Assembly (NCBI RefSeq): GCF_001517585.1 | Contig: NZ_FBYC01000004.1 | Span: 744,001 to 808,000 of the forward strand | Source: Roseibaca calidilacus | GTDB taxonomy: Bacteria; Pseudomonadota; Alphaproteobacteria; Rhodobacterales; Rhodobacteraceae | Length of the DNA stretch: 64,000 nucleotides | Direction of reading: 5' to 3' | Notes under the pieces: model-generated | The model's input: the letters and a program-made list of their open reading frames with translations, nothing else | Database searches by the model: none | Told to the model about the DNA's origin: nothing | Shown here: piece after piece, positions 37,896 to 46,273 of the stretch | Position numbering within the stretch: position 1 is the first letter of the stretch | Layout: each line of letters begins with the position of its first letter | Program-made: the position numbers and the translations under genes

Positions 37896-38435
37896 ATAGC
37901 TCGCAGACCGCACAACGCCCCGCCCCCGCGCGACACTGGACCCCGCGTGAATGAGCGCATTCGCGCGCCCGAGATTCGCTTGATTGGGGCCGACGGGGAG
38001 AATATCGGCGTGGTTAAACCGTCCCAAGCCATGATGCTTGCCGAGGAAGCCGGGTTGGACCTGGTTGAAATCTCGCCCAATGCAACGCCGCCGGTCTGCA
38101 AGATCATGGATTTTGGCAAGTTCAAGTATGAACAGCAGAAGCGCGAGGCGGAAGCCCGCAAAAAGCAGCATGTTATCGAGATCAAGGAAGTCAAGTTTCG
38201 GCCCAATACCGACACCCATGACTACGAGGTCAAGATGCGCAACGTGATGCGCTTTTTGGAAGGTGGCGACAAGGTCAAGGTCACACTGCGCTTCCGGGGC
38301 CGCGAAATGGCGCACCAGAACTTGGGTGCAGACCTGCTGAACCGCGTGGCCGCCGATGTTGAAGAAATCGGCAAGGTCGAGAATATGCCTAAAATGGAAG
38401 GGCGGCAGATGATTATGATGATCGCGCCGCGCTGA
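37896..38435 (+). CDS. infC: Translation initiation factor IF-3 (ATA start)
   Basis: Binds the 30S subunit and checks initiator pairing. The conserved IF-3 sequence ([73 protein letters not shown]) begins upstream of the first ATG/GTG. In frame, [16 protein letters not shown] precedes VNERI, matching the family N-terminus I recall from alphaproteobacteria. The codon before it is ATA (37896), with AAGGA 8 nt ahead. This gives 179 residues. Non-AUG starts on infC are known from E. coli (AUU) and allow IF-3 to repress its own synthesis. The conservative alternative is GTG at 37947. Confidence 0.9.
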   Translation: MARRPHNAPPPRDTGPRVNERIRAPEIRLIGADGENIGVVKPSQAMMLAEEAGLDLVEISPNATPPVCKIMDFGKFKYEQQKREAEARKKQHVIEIKEVKFRPNTDTHDYEVKMRNVMRFLEGGDKVKVTLRFRGREMAHQNLGADLLNRVAADVEEIGKVENMPKMEGRQMIMMIAPR

Positions 38436-38460
38436 CTGCGCATCGTTTTGCAGGATCAGA

Positions 38461-38485
38461 AAAGCCCGGCCGTGCCGGGCTTTTT
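38461..38485 (+). terminator. Intrinsic terminator after infC
   Basis: AAAGCCCGGC (38461-38470) and GCCGGGCTTT (38474-38483) form a 10-bp stem with a 3-nt loop, followed by TT. It lies 25 bp past the infC stop; the A-run on the left also serves the convergent GNAT gene. Confidence 0.9.
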
Positions 38486-38492
38486 CATGCGC

Positions 38493-39035
38493 TTACATCC
38501 GGCGGATATAGGTCCAGGTGGGCACATTGGCGCGGCGGGCGACGGAATAGGCTTCGGCATCTCCCAGATAGTCGAAGCCGGCATTCGTCAGCACATGCGC
38601 AGAGGCCGTGTTGTCCTGAAACACTTCGGCAAATAGCGTGCGCGCGTTATGCGGATTGGCTTTGACAATGCAGGCCACGGCTTCCGACGCATAACCGGCA
38701 TTCCAGAACGCGGGCGCGACCCAGAACCCGATCTGGCTTTGCTGCCGGTCAAGAGGTTTGAGCGAGATCAGCCCCAGAACCGCCGCGCGATCATGCCCCG
38801 CGCCATCCATGACCCAGACATCTTCCTCGCGCGTGGGCGCAGTCGCGCGTTCGATGAATTGGGCGGTTGCGCCCGGCGGCAGGGGGTGCGGGATGGACCG
38901 CGTCCCTTCGGCCACGCGCGCATCGCTTGTGTAAAGCTCCAGTAGCCCTTCATCAGAAGTTTGCAACGGGCGCAGCACAAGGCGTGCGCTGGTCAGCACG
39001 GGCAAATCTGCGCCAAGCGTGGTATCAAGTTTCAT
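38493..39035 (-). CDS. GNAT-family N-acetyltransferase (RimJ/RimL-like)
   Basis: A 180-residue acetyltransferase. It has LTSARLVLRPLQTSDEGLLEL, the acetyl-CoA-binding region GFWVAPAFWNAGYASEAVACIVKAN (motif A is degenerate relative to Q/RxxGxG/A), and FAEVFQDNTASAHVLTNAGFDYLG, typical of the RimJ/RimL branch. The substrate (a protein N-terminus or small amine) is unknown. It lies between infC and rpmA, on the same strand as the ribosomal genes. Confidence 0.88.
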   Translation of the reverse strand: MKLDTTLGADLPVLTSARLVLRPLQTSDEGLLELYTSDARVAEGTRSIPHPLPPGATAQFIERATAPTREEDVWVMDGAGHDRAAVLGLISLKPLDRQQSQIGFWVAPAFWNAGYASEAVACIVKANPHNARTLFAEVFQDNTASAHVLTNAGFDYLGDAEAYSVARRANVPTWTYIRRM

Positions 39036-39123
39036 TCAATCCTCCTGTCGGGCCCTCACCCGGATCGGTGCCGCTAAAATGCCGGTTGCCTGCTCCTCCA
39101 CGCAACCGGGCTGCGAAACCGAA

Positions 39124-39151
39124 ACGGGGCCGGCACTTCTGCCGACCCCGT
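39124..39151 (-). terminator. Intrinsic terminator after rpmA
   Basis: Twelve-base arms (39124-39135 and 39140-39151) with a 4-nt loop; one pair is G-U when read as minus-strand RNA. It is followed on that strand by TTTCGGTTT. It lies 27 bp past the rpmA stop and ends the rplU-rpmA transcript. Confidence 0.75.
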
Positions 39152-39178
39152 GTTACATATAAAATGTTACAGTTCGGC

Positions 39179-39448
39179 TTATTCCGCGGCATCCGCAATC
39201 GGTTGCACCGATACGAAGCTGCGCCCTTTCAAACCTTTGGTGAAGGTCACGCGACCTTCGGTCAGGGCAAACAGAGTGTGGTCGCGGCCCATGCCGACGC
39301 CTTCACCTGCGAAATGCTTGGTGCCGCGCTGACGCACGATGATATTGCCCGGAATCGCGAGCTGACCGCCGTAAAGCTTGACGCCAAGGCGACGTCCGGC
39401 AGAATCGCGACCGTTGCGGGAGGAACCGCCTGCTTTCTTGTGTGCCAT
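39179..39448 (-). CDS. rpmA: 50S ribosomal protein L27
   Basis: An 89-residue ribosomal protein at the peptidyl transferase centre. It starts [29 protein letters not shown], the invariant L27 N-terminus, and continues [30 protein letters not shown]. It needs no N-terminal processing by the Firmicute-type protease. It lies 6 bp downstream of rplU, the usual rplU-rpmA pair. Confidence 0.98.
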   Translation of the reverse strand: MAHKKAGGSSRNGRDSAGRRLGVKLYGGQLAIPGNIIVRQRGTKHFAGEGVGMGRDHTLFALTEGRVTFTKGLKGRSFVSVQPIADAAE

Positions 39449-39454
39449 GAGCTG

Positions 39455-40141
39455 TTACTCCTGTTCAGATGCGAATTGCTTGGCTTGGTCGATCCAGCCA
39501 TCACGCTCGATACGGCCTTTGAACGACAGTTTGTCATCCATATAGGCAATCTCTGCCGGACCCCAAGCTGCGATCTGGTCAAAGTGGAACACGCCGTTTT
39601 CGTGCAGCAGGCCTTCCAGCTTGGGACCAACGCCAGAGATCTTTTTCAGATCATCGGCCTTGCCGTCGCGGGCTTCGGTCAGCAGGTTGGCAGGCTTGGT
39701 GCCTTCCACGGCTTCTGCCGCCGGGGCGGCTTTCTTGGCGGGCTTGGGGGCCGGAGCGGCAGCTTCAACCGCAAAGCCCGACACGGACCCGGTGCCGATC
39801 GCGGCTTTCACGCCCGAGGCATCCGCGCCAGAGGCCAGAATATCGGTCACGCGCAGCAGCGTCAGCTTCTGGCGGTGGCCCTTGGTGCGCTGCGAGCTGT
39901 GCTTGCGGCGACGCTTGACGTAATGGATGACCTTGTCGGCCTTGATCTGGTCGATCACCTCGGCCTGCACGCCAGCACCGTCCACAATGGGCGTGCCGAT
40001 CACGGGGGCATCGCCACCGATCATCAAAATCTCGTTGAACTGGACTTTTTCACCAGCTTGTGCGGCAATGCGTTCCACGCGCAGAACGTCACCCGCCTGC
40101 ACCCGGTATTGCTTGCCACCTGTTTTCAGGACCGCGAACAT
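39455..40141 (-). CDS. rplU: 50S ribosomal protein L21 with C-terminal helix-hairpin-helix extension
   Basis: The L21 core is residues 1-102 (MFAVLKTGGKQYRVQAGDVLRVER ... KRRRKHSSQRTKGHRQKLTLLRV). A further ~126 residues follow: an Ala/Pro/Lys linker (~125-150) and then a domain ADDLKKISGVGPKLEGLLHENGVFHFDQIAAWGPAEIAYMDDKL with the GVGPKLE helix-hairpin-helix signature, ending GRIERDGWIDQAKQF. E. coli L21 is 103 residues. The ATG at 40141 has AAGGA 9 nt ahead; another ATG three codons up (40150) is too close to it. It leads the rplU-rpmA operon. Confidence 0.95.
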   Translation of the reverse strand: MFAVLKTGGKQYRVQAGDVLRVERIAAQAGEKVQFNEILMIGGDAPVIGTPIVDGAGVQAEVIDQIKADKVIHYVKRRRKHSSQRTKGHRQKLTLLRVTDILASGADASGVKAAIGTGSVSGFAVEAAAPAPKPAKKAAPAAEAVEGTKPANLLTEARDGKADDLKKISGVGPKLEGLLHENGVFHFDQIAAWGPAEIAYMDDKLSFKGRIERDGWIDQAKQFASEQE

Positions 40142-40386
40142 ATCGGTCATTCCTTATTTTCTGCCGCGCCCTGTGGTCCCTGCATAAGCAGGCGTTTGTT
40201 ACCGTCGGGCTGCGTGCCCCGGTTCGGGGCATAGACATAGATCCGCGCGGGCCGAATGCCCGAACGGAAGCTGGCTAATGCACCAGCACGCGCGCTCTGT
40301 CAAGCAGTGCAAAGGCCCCTGTTCACGGGGTGTTGCGCGCTGGGGCCGTTGCGTTACCCTAAGGTATCTCAAGTGGAGGAGAGACC

Positions 40387-40989
40387 ATGACCCGCCTTGT
40401 TCCCATGACCGCCATCGCGTTGGCCTTGACCGGGCCTGTTTTGGCGCAGACCGTCAATATCACGCCCGAAATGGGCGCCGTTACGGTCGAAACCCCGTCC
40501 GGCCCGGTCGAGATTTCGCGCATTCAGGACGAATCGGCCGTGATTGACGGGGAATTTGCCCGCATCGCGCGGCCTTGCCCGGAATTCTGCATCCAGCCGA
40601 TGACGCCCGCCGAGGGGGTGCGCACGGTGGGCGAGCTGGATGTGATGGACGCGCTCCAAGACCCCGACACCTTGGTCGTGGATGGCCGCGTGCGGCCCGA
40701 TTGGCAGACCGGCACCATCCCCGGCGCGATCAACATGCCTTATACGGAAATGGCGGATGAATTGCACGAACTGGGCTGTGAGCCGGATTTCGAAGGTTTT
40801 ATTTGCGATGCCGATGTGGTCCCGAACCTTGTGATGTTCTGCAACGGCCCATGGTGCGGCCAGTCGCCCACCGCGATTCGGCGCATTATTGATGCGGGCT
40901 ACCCGGCCGAGAAGATTGCCTATTATCGCTGGGGCATGCAGGGCTGGCGCATGTTGGGCCTGACGGTCGCAGGCGGGGCAGAGGGCTAG
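40387..40989 (+). CDS. Exported rhodanese-like protein
   Basis: A 200-residue protein with signal peptide MTRLVPMTAIALALTGPVLAQ and a rhodanese domain (TLVVDGRVRPDWQTGTIPGAINMPYTEM). The loop CNGPWCGQSPTAIRRI carries the expected active-site cysteine plus a second one five residues on. It could transfer sulfur or act in periplasmic thiol chemistry; no partner is evident. GGAGGAG lies 8 nt before the ATG. The stop overlaps that of the convergent PilP-like gene by 4 bp. Confidence 0.87.
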   Translation: MTRLVPMTAIALALTGPVLAQTVNITPEMGAVTVETPSGPVEISRIQDESAVIDGEFARIARPCPEFCIQPMTPAEGVRTVGELDVMDALQDPDTLVVDGRVRPDWQTGTIPGAINMPYTEMADELHELGCEPDFEGFICDADVVPNLVMFCNGPWCGQSPTAIRRIIDAGYPAEKIAYYRWGMQGWRMLGLTVAGGAEG

Positions 40990-41567
40990 CCCCCCAGCAC
41001 CAGCATTCGGCGCGTGTTGTCGGGGCGCAGCATGTAGAGCGTGTTGTCCCCGATCGCGGCCACGGTGGCATCTTGCAGCCGGTCGCCTTCGCGCACGCGC
41101 AAAATACGCCCATCGGCCAGCCGCACCAGCGCGTGGCGTAGGCCTGCGGCCTCGACCACGGCGATCAGGTTTAGCTGGTCCAGCGCAATGGCCTTGGGCC
41201 GCGTGGCGATATCGGCAACCGTCTGGCCCGATGGCAGGGGGGCGGCCCTTTCGGGCGGCGCATCTGCCATGCTCAGCGGCAATGGCGCGAAAGCGACCCG
41301 CAGAATGGGGCGCCTATGCGGGGCTGCGGCATCTGGCGCGCGCGGTTGTATCAAAGGGGCGTCTGGCTTGTTGGGGGGTGCGCAATCTGGACCGGGCGCG
41401 CTACAGGGCGGCACAAGGCTTGCCGCCAGATAAAGCGCGCCCAATGTCAGCCCCACGGCAAGCGGCAATTGCCACAGCCACCCGCGTGCAGGTGCGGCGG
41501 GGGGCAGCGGGCGCAGATGCTCTGGCACAGGCTGCGGAGCGGGTCGCATGGAACGGCGGGCATTCAT
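40986..41567 (-). CDS. Membrane protein with PilP/GspC-like C-terminal domain
   Basis: A 193-residue protein: a Pro/Arg-rich N-terminus, one helix (LWQLPLAVGLTLGALYLAASLV), a Pro/Ala-rich linker and a C-terminal domain ALDQLNLIAVVEAAGLRHALVRLADGRILRVREGDRLQDATVAAIGDNTLYML. The last part resembles PilP/GspC inner-membrane pilus or secretion subunits (LNLIGVV...ALVRL...VGD). No pilus or type II secretion gene lies nearby. The match is by eye and should be treated as a fold-level suggestion. Confidence 0.65.
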   Translation of the reverse strand: MNARRSMRPAPQPVPEHLRPLPPAAPARGWLWQLPLAVGLTLGALYLAASLVPPCSAPGPDCAPPNKPDAPLIQPRAPDAAAPHRRPILRVAFAPLPLSMADAPPERAAPLPSGQTVADIATRPKAIALDQLNLIAVVEAAGLRHALVRLADGRILRVREGDRLQDATVAAIGDNTLYMLRPDNTRRMLVLGG

Positions 41568-41698
41568 GGGGCAAATTTACCGCAAATCGGAAATCTGGGC
41601 GATACGCTGCACGATAGTCGTGCCGTGTTACGGTTGTCTGAAATCACGGATTGAACAAGGCCGCTCAGCACCTGGACCCTGTTTTTGCGCGAGAAGCG

Positions 41699-42619
41699 CT
41701 AATACCCGGCGCTGCGCGACACTTCGTGCAAAAGCGGCTGACCGGCCTGAACCCGCGCGATATTGGCGGCAATGACCGCTGACGCCGTATCGGGCCGCGT
41801 GGCGGCGGCAATATGCGGGGTGACGGTGACAGAGGGATGCGCCCAATACGGGTGCTCTGCGGGCAAAGGTTCGGTGCGAAACACATCCAGCGTGGCGGCG
41901 GCAATCTGCCCTGTATCCAATGCCGCCAGAAGCGCCGCATCCTCCACCAAGGTGCCGCGCCCCGGATTGATAATGCGCGCGCCGCGGGGCAGTTGTGCAA
42001 GCGTTTGGGCATTCAGGATGTTCGCGGTCGCAGGGGTGTCGGGCAAAAGCGTGACAAGAATTTCAGAGCATTGCAGCACCTTGCGCAACCCGTCTGCCCC
42101 ATGATGGCAGGCAATGCCCGCCACCGCGCGCGGGCTGCGCGACCAGCCTGCCACGTCAAAGCCCAGTGCCACAAGCGCCTGCGCACAGGCGCGCCCCAAT
42201 TCGCCAAGCCCCAGAAAGCCAACGCGCCGATCCTGCGCCAAGGGCGGCACGAGCGGCGCCCATTTGCTTGCGGGCCGGTCCAGCCCCAGATGGTAGCGCA
42301 GCACATGTCCGGTGACATATTCGACCATGCCTTGGGTCAGGCTGGGATCGACCATACGCGCCAAGGGCTGGGTCAGCGTTGGGTTGGCGACAATGCGTTC
42401 CACCCCGGCCCATAGGCTTAGCACCGCGCGGCAGCGTGTGAAGGGCGCGAAATCTTGCACCGGGCTGGAGGGGGCATAGACGATGTAGTCAACGCTTTCA
42501 GGCGCGGCATCCGTGACCAGTGCCGCGTCCAGCCCCTGCGCGGCAAAGGCCGCGCGCAAGGGGGCATCGTACTCCTCGAACACGCCGTGGCCTGCGGCCA
42601 GCAGAACCGTCAGTGTCAT
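41699..42619 (-). CDS. Glyoxylate/hydroxypyruvate reductase (GhrA-like)
   Basis: A 306-residue D-2-hydroxyacid dehydrogenase. The cofactor site is VGFLGLGELGRACAQALVALGFDVAGWSRSPR. The catalytic Arg lies in the INPGRGTLVEDAALLAAL region and the His in VTVTPHIAAATRPDT, with EHPYWAHP before it, typical of GhrA. It should reduce glyoxylate or hydroxypyruvate with NADPH. The start overlaps the rodA stop as ATGA (42616-42619), so it is the last gene of the cell-elongation operon, an unexpected place for it. Confidence 0.88.
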   Translation of the reverse strand: MTLTVLLAAGHGVFEEYDAPLRAAFAAQGLDAALVTDAAPESVDYIVYAPSSPVQDFAPFTRCRAVLSLWAGVERIVANPTLTQPLARMVDPSLTQGMVEYVTGHVLRYHLGLDRPASKWAPLVPPLAQDRRVGFLGLGELGRACAQALVALGFDVAGWSRSPRAVAGIACHHGADGLRKVLQCSEILVTLLPDTPATANILNAQTLAQLPRGARIINPGRGTLVEDAALLAALDTGQIAAATLDVFRTEPLPAEHPYWAHPSVTVTPHIAAATRPDTASAVIAANIARVQAGQPLLHEVSRSAGY

Positions 42620-43764
42620 GCTGGAAGCCTTGGGCGGTGAATATGAGCCGATTGCAACAGGCCAAAGCCCACCATCAGCACCATCATGGCCGACCCCCCA
42701 TAGCTGATAAGCGGCAAGGGCACGCCCACGACAGGGGCCAGCCCCATGACCATGGCCGTGTTAACCGCGAAATACAGAAAGAAATTCGCCGTCACCCCCA
42801 CTGCCAGCAATGCGGCGAAACGGTTCGATGTGCGCAGCACCGTCACAAGGCAAAAACCAATGATCATGACATACAGCAGCAGAAGCGATCCCGCACCGAT
42901 AAAGCCGAATTCCTCGGCCAGCGTGGTGAAGATGAAATCGGTGTGCTTTTCCGGCAGAAAGTTCAGCCGCGATTGCGTGCCTTCCATGAAGCCGCGCCCC
43001 GACCAGCCGCCAGAGCCAAGCGCGATCATTGCTTGGTTGATGTGATACCCCGCGCCCAAAGGGTCTAGCGTGGGGTCCAAAAAGGCATCTATCCGGCGAT
43101 ACTGGTAGTCTTTGAGCAATTGCCAGTCTGTCCCGCGCGAGGCGAACACGGCCACGACCAGCCCTATGAAAGAACCGATGACACCCGCGAAATAGCCCCA
43201 ATGCACGCCTGCGGCGAAGATCACCGCACCGCCAGCGGCTGCAATCAGCAGCGAGGTGCCAAGGTCCGGCTGGCGCACGACCAAAAAGACCGGGAACAGC
43301 GCAATGATCGCCGCGCCCAACACGAATACCGGGCGCGAAATCTTCTTGATATCGACCCAGTCGTAATAGGCCGCAAGCGCCATGACGGTGGTGATCTTGG
43401 CCAGTTCCGACGGTTGCAGGCGCAAAGGGCCAAGTTCCAGCCAGCGTTGCGCGCCCATGCCCACCGACCCGAAAAACTCGACCCCAAGCAGCAGGATCAA
43501 AGACAGCATATAGCCAAGGCCAGAGACAGACCGCCAGAACCAGATCGGCACCATGGCGACGGCGAACATCACCACAAGCCCCACGCCGAAGCGTTGCATT
43601 TGCAGTTCCATCCAAGGACGCGTGCTGCCGCCTGCAACCGAGTAGAGCATGACAAAGCCATAACAGGCCACAGCGATCAGCAGGACCACCAGCGCCCAGT
43701 TCAGATGCAGCACCTTGGCGGCACCCTTGGGCATGCGTTGGGTGTTGTATTCAAGATAGCTCAT
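42616..43764 (-). CDS. rodA: Rod shape-determining protein RodA (SEDS glycosyltransferase)
   Basis: A 382-residue polytopic membrane protein of the SEDS family that polymerises lipid II during elongation. It shows GAQRWLELGPLRLQPSELAKI, GAAIIALFPVFLVVRQPDLGTSLLIAAAG, and the C-terminal FTTLAEEFGFIGAGSLLLLY and GVPLPLISYGGSAMMV. It overlaps mrdA (ATGA at 43761) upstream and the GhrA-like gene downstream. Its partner transpeptidase PBP2 is the adjacent gene. Confidence 0.96.
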   Translation of the reverse strand: MSYLEYNTQRMPKGAAKVLHLNWALVVLLIAVACYGFVMLYSVAGGSTRPWMELQMQRFGVGLVVMFAVAMVPIWFWRSVSGLGYMLSLILLLGVEFFGSVGMGAQRWLELGPLRLQPSELAKITTVMALAAYYDWVDIKKISRPVFVLGAAIIALFPVFLVVRQPDLGTSLLIAAAGGAVIFAAGVHWGYFAGVIGSFIGLVVAVFASRGTDWQLLKDYQYRRIDAFLDPTLDPLGAGYHINQAMIALGSGGWSGRGFMEGTQSRLNFLPEKHTDFIFTTLAEEFGFIGAGSLLLLYVMIIGFCLVTVLRTSNRFAALLAVGVTANFFLYFAVNTAMVMGLAPVVGVPLPLISYGGSAMMVLMVGFGLLQSAHIHRPRLPA

Positions 43765-45698
43765 GCGCGGCTGACCCGGAACGATCCCAGATCGCGCAGG
43801 CGGTTTTCCATCTCCGTCTGCTCGGCGCTGATGCGGTTGCGCTGCGCGGTCGGGTAGGCGGCCAGCGGCGGGCGCCCGTCATTCAGCGCCGCAAGCAAAA
43901 TGTCGCGCCCGATGGGGGCCGCCGCCGTGGACCCGCCGCCGCCATGTTCCACGATGACCGCCACGGCCACGCGCGGGTTGTCGAGCGGTGCAAAATTGAC
44001 AAACAGCGCATGGTTGCGCCGGTTCCAAGGCAGGTCTTCCTGACGCCGAATGCCCGCGTCACGCTCTGCCTGCGTAATGCGGAACACTTGGCTTGTGCCA
44101 GTTTTACCCGCCATCGCCATGGTGGGTTCCACCACGCGCGAGGAATAGGCCGTGCCGCGCCGGTCATTGACGGATTGCGCCATACCCCGGCGGATCATGT
44201 CCAGCCATTCGGGGCGCAGATCAAGGCTGGCGGCTTGCGGAACCGCGCGTTCCAGCGGGTCGCGCAGCAGCCGCGGCACCACGGCGCGATTGCTGGCCAA
44301 ACGCGCGGTCATGATCGCCAGTTGCAGCGGGGTGGTCAAAACATAGCCTTGCCCGATCGAGACATTGACCGTGTCGCCAATGCGCCAATCGGCATCGCGC
44401 GTGCGCGCTTTCCACTCTCGCGACGGGTTCAGCCCCGCTGCGACAGAGGTCAGCGGAAGCTGGTAGCGAATGCCAATCCCAAGGCGTTCGGCCATCGCAT
44501 TGATGCGGTCGATCCCGCAACGCTGCGACATTTCGTAGAAATACACGTCACAGCTTTCCGACAATGCCGCCACCAGATCGACCCGGCCATGCCCGCTGCG
44601 CTTCCAGCAGTGAAAACGGTTGCCCGACACATCCATATGGCCGGGGCAAAAGACACGCTCGCGCCCATCGGTTTCGGCGGCGTCCAGCGCGGCCAATGCC
44701 GTCACCATCTTGAAGGTAGATCCGGGCGGATACATGCCCTGAACGCATTTATTGACCAGCGGGCGATATTCGTTTTCCAGCAGCGCGTTATAGTTCTTGG
44801 ACGAAATGCCCCGCACGAACAGGTTCGCATCATAGCTTGGGGCAGAGGCAGAGGCGAGGATATCGCCCGACTCGATATCGATGACCACCGCTGCGGCGCT
44901 TTGCCCCTCTAGTCTGGCCATTGCGTAATTTTGCAAGCGCGCGTCGATGGTCAGGTGCAGGGTCTCGCCCGGCTCGCCCCCGACCCGGTCCAATTCCCGC
45001 ATGACCCGACCGACAGAGTTGACCTCGACCCGTTGCGACCCGGCCTTGCCGCGCAGCCGCGCCTCGGCCTCGCGCTCGACCCCGCTTTTGCCAATCTGGA
45101 AGCGGGGGATCATCAGAACCGGGTCGGGGTCTTGCTCGCGCGCAAGGTCTTGGTCAGAGACCGGCCCGACATAGCCCACCACATGCGACAGATCTTCCGT
45201 CAGCGGGTAGACCCGCGACAAGCCCATTTCCGGCGTCACACCCGGCAGGGCAGGGGCATTGGCGGCGACGGCGCTTATTTCTTCCCAGCTTAGCCGCTCG
45301 GCGACCGTGATCGGCACGAACGGGCGATTGCGCAGCATATCTTCGCGGGCGCGGGCGATCGTGTCGTCCGGCAGCCCGATCAGCTTTTGCAGGCGGCCCA
45401 GCACAAGGTCGATATCGCCCGCGTCGTCCCGCGTTATGACCACGCGGTAATTTTGCTCATTGCCAGCCAAAAGCACGCCGTTGCGGTCATGGATCAGCCC
45501 GCGCGTGGGCGGCAGCAGGCGCAGGTTGATGCGGTTTTCCTCTGCCAGCAGGCGAAACGCATCTGCCTGTTCCAACTGCATGTCGCGCAGCCGCCATAGC
45601 AGTGCCCCGGTGACCACCAACTTTATGGCCCCAAGCCCCAGCGCCCGGCGGGTAATCAGGCGGCGACTGAGTTCCTTTTCCCGGTCCGTGCGTTTCAC
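43761..45698 (-). CDS. mrdA: Penicillin-binding protein 2
   Basis: Class B transpeptidase (645 aa) of the elongasome. It has an N-terminal membrane anchor (ALGLGAIKLVVTGALLWRL) and a pedestal region starting RLLPPTRGLIHDRNGVLLAGNEQNY. The transpeptidase motifs are SxxK in YPPGSTFKMVTAL, SxN-type SESCDVYFYEM (S-C-D, as in PBP2 proteins) and KTG in MAGKTGTSQV. It overlaps mreD (ATGA at 45695) and rodA. Confidence 0.96.
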   Translation of the reverse strand: MKRTDREKELSRRLITRRALGLGAIKLVVTGALLWRLRDMQLEQADAFRLLAEENRINLRLLPPTRGLIHDRNGVLLAGNEQNYRVVITRDDAGDIDLVLGRLQKLIGLPDDTIARAREDMLRNRPFVPITVAERLSWEEISAVAANAPALPGVTPEMGLSRVYPLTEDLSHVVGYVGPVSDQDLAREQDPDPVLMIPRFQIGKSGVEREAEARLRGKAGSQRVEVNSVGRVMRELDRVGGEPGETLHLTIDARLQNYAMARLEGQSAAAVVIDIESGDILASASAPSYDANLFVRGISSKNYNALLENEYRPLVNKCVQGMYPPGSTFKMVTALAALDAAETDGRERVFCPGHMDVSGNRFHCWKRSGHGRVDLVAALSESCDVYFYEMSQRCGIDRINAMAERLGIGIRYQLPLTSVAAGLNPSREWKARTRDADWRIGDTVNVSIGQGYVLTTPLQLAIMTARLASNRAVVPRLLRDPLERAVPQAASLDLRPEWLDMIRRGMAQSVNDRRGTAYSSRVVEPTMAMAGKTGTSQVFRITQAERDAGIRRQEDLPWNRRNHALFVNFAPLDNPRVAVAVIVEHGGGGSTAAAPIGRDILLAALNDGRPPLAAYPTAQRNRISAEQTEMENRLRDLGSFRVSRA

Positions 45699-46273
45699 AA
45701 TTTCTGCCCCAGATCATCGACTTCGCCTGTCGCGGGTTTGCGCAGGCTTAGACCGAAATGCAGCGCCGCCGCGACCAGCGGATAGATCGCTACAGTGCCG
45801 ATAAACTGCGCAAGGCTCAAGCCAAGCGGCGCTTGCGGCACCATCACAATTCCGAGCACCATGCGGTTGAACAGGAACATGCCCAGCATCAGGGCCGAAA
45901 TCAGGGCATATTCCAGCCAAAAGGACAACCCGCGCAAGGTCTGGTTACGCTTGCGCAGAAATTCGGTCATACCCAAAACGATCAACGCCCATAAACCGGG
46001 CGGGCGCATCATCAAGATGTCTTCGACAAAGACATATCCTGCGATCACAGGCGCGGGCAGCATGTCGGGGCGGCGCACCACCCAAGCCAAGATCAGCGCC
46101 AACATCAGGTCCGGGGCGGGCCAGCCATCCCAGCTTATCCCGGTCGCGCCCGGTTCGCGGGTGACATCGCCCAGCCCCTGCAAGGGCAAAAGGCGAAACA
46201 GCCAGATCAGCGCCCCGATGCCGATGAACAGCGCGATATACCACAACCGGCTGGACAGGCTGCGCTCAGCCAT
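45695..46273 (-). CDS. mreD: Rod shape-determining protein MreD
   Basis: A 192-residue membrane protein with about five helices (LWYIALFIGIGALIWLFRLLPL, LMLALILAWVVRR, YVFVEDILMMRPPGLWALIVLGMTEFL, LISALMLGMFLFNRMVLGIVMVP, FIGTVAIYPLVAAALHFGLSL). Weakly conserved by sequence, it is assigned by topology and position between mreC and mrdA. The start MAERSLSSRLWY at 46273 overlaps the mreC stop by 8 bp; a longer upstream frame is rejected. Confidence 0.88.
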   Translation of the reverse strand: MAERSLSSRLWYIALFIGIGALIWLFRLLPLQGLGDVTREPGATGISWDGWPAPDLMLALILAWVVRRPDMLPAPVIAGYVFVEDILMMRPPGLWALIVLGMTEFLRKRNQTLRGLSFWLEYALISALMLGMFLFNRMVLGIVMVPQAPLGLSLAQFIGTVAIYPLVAAALHFGLSLRKPATGEVDDLGQKL

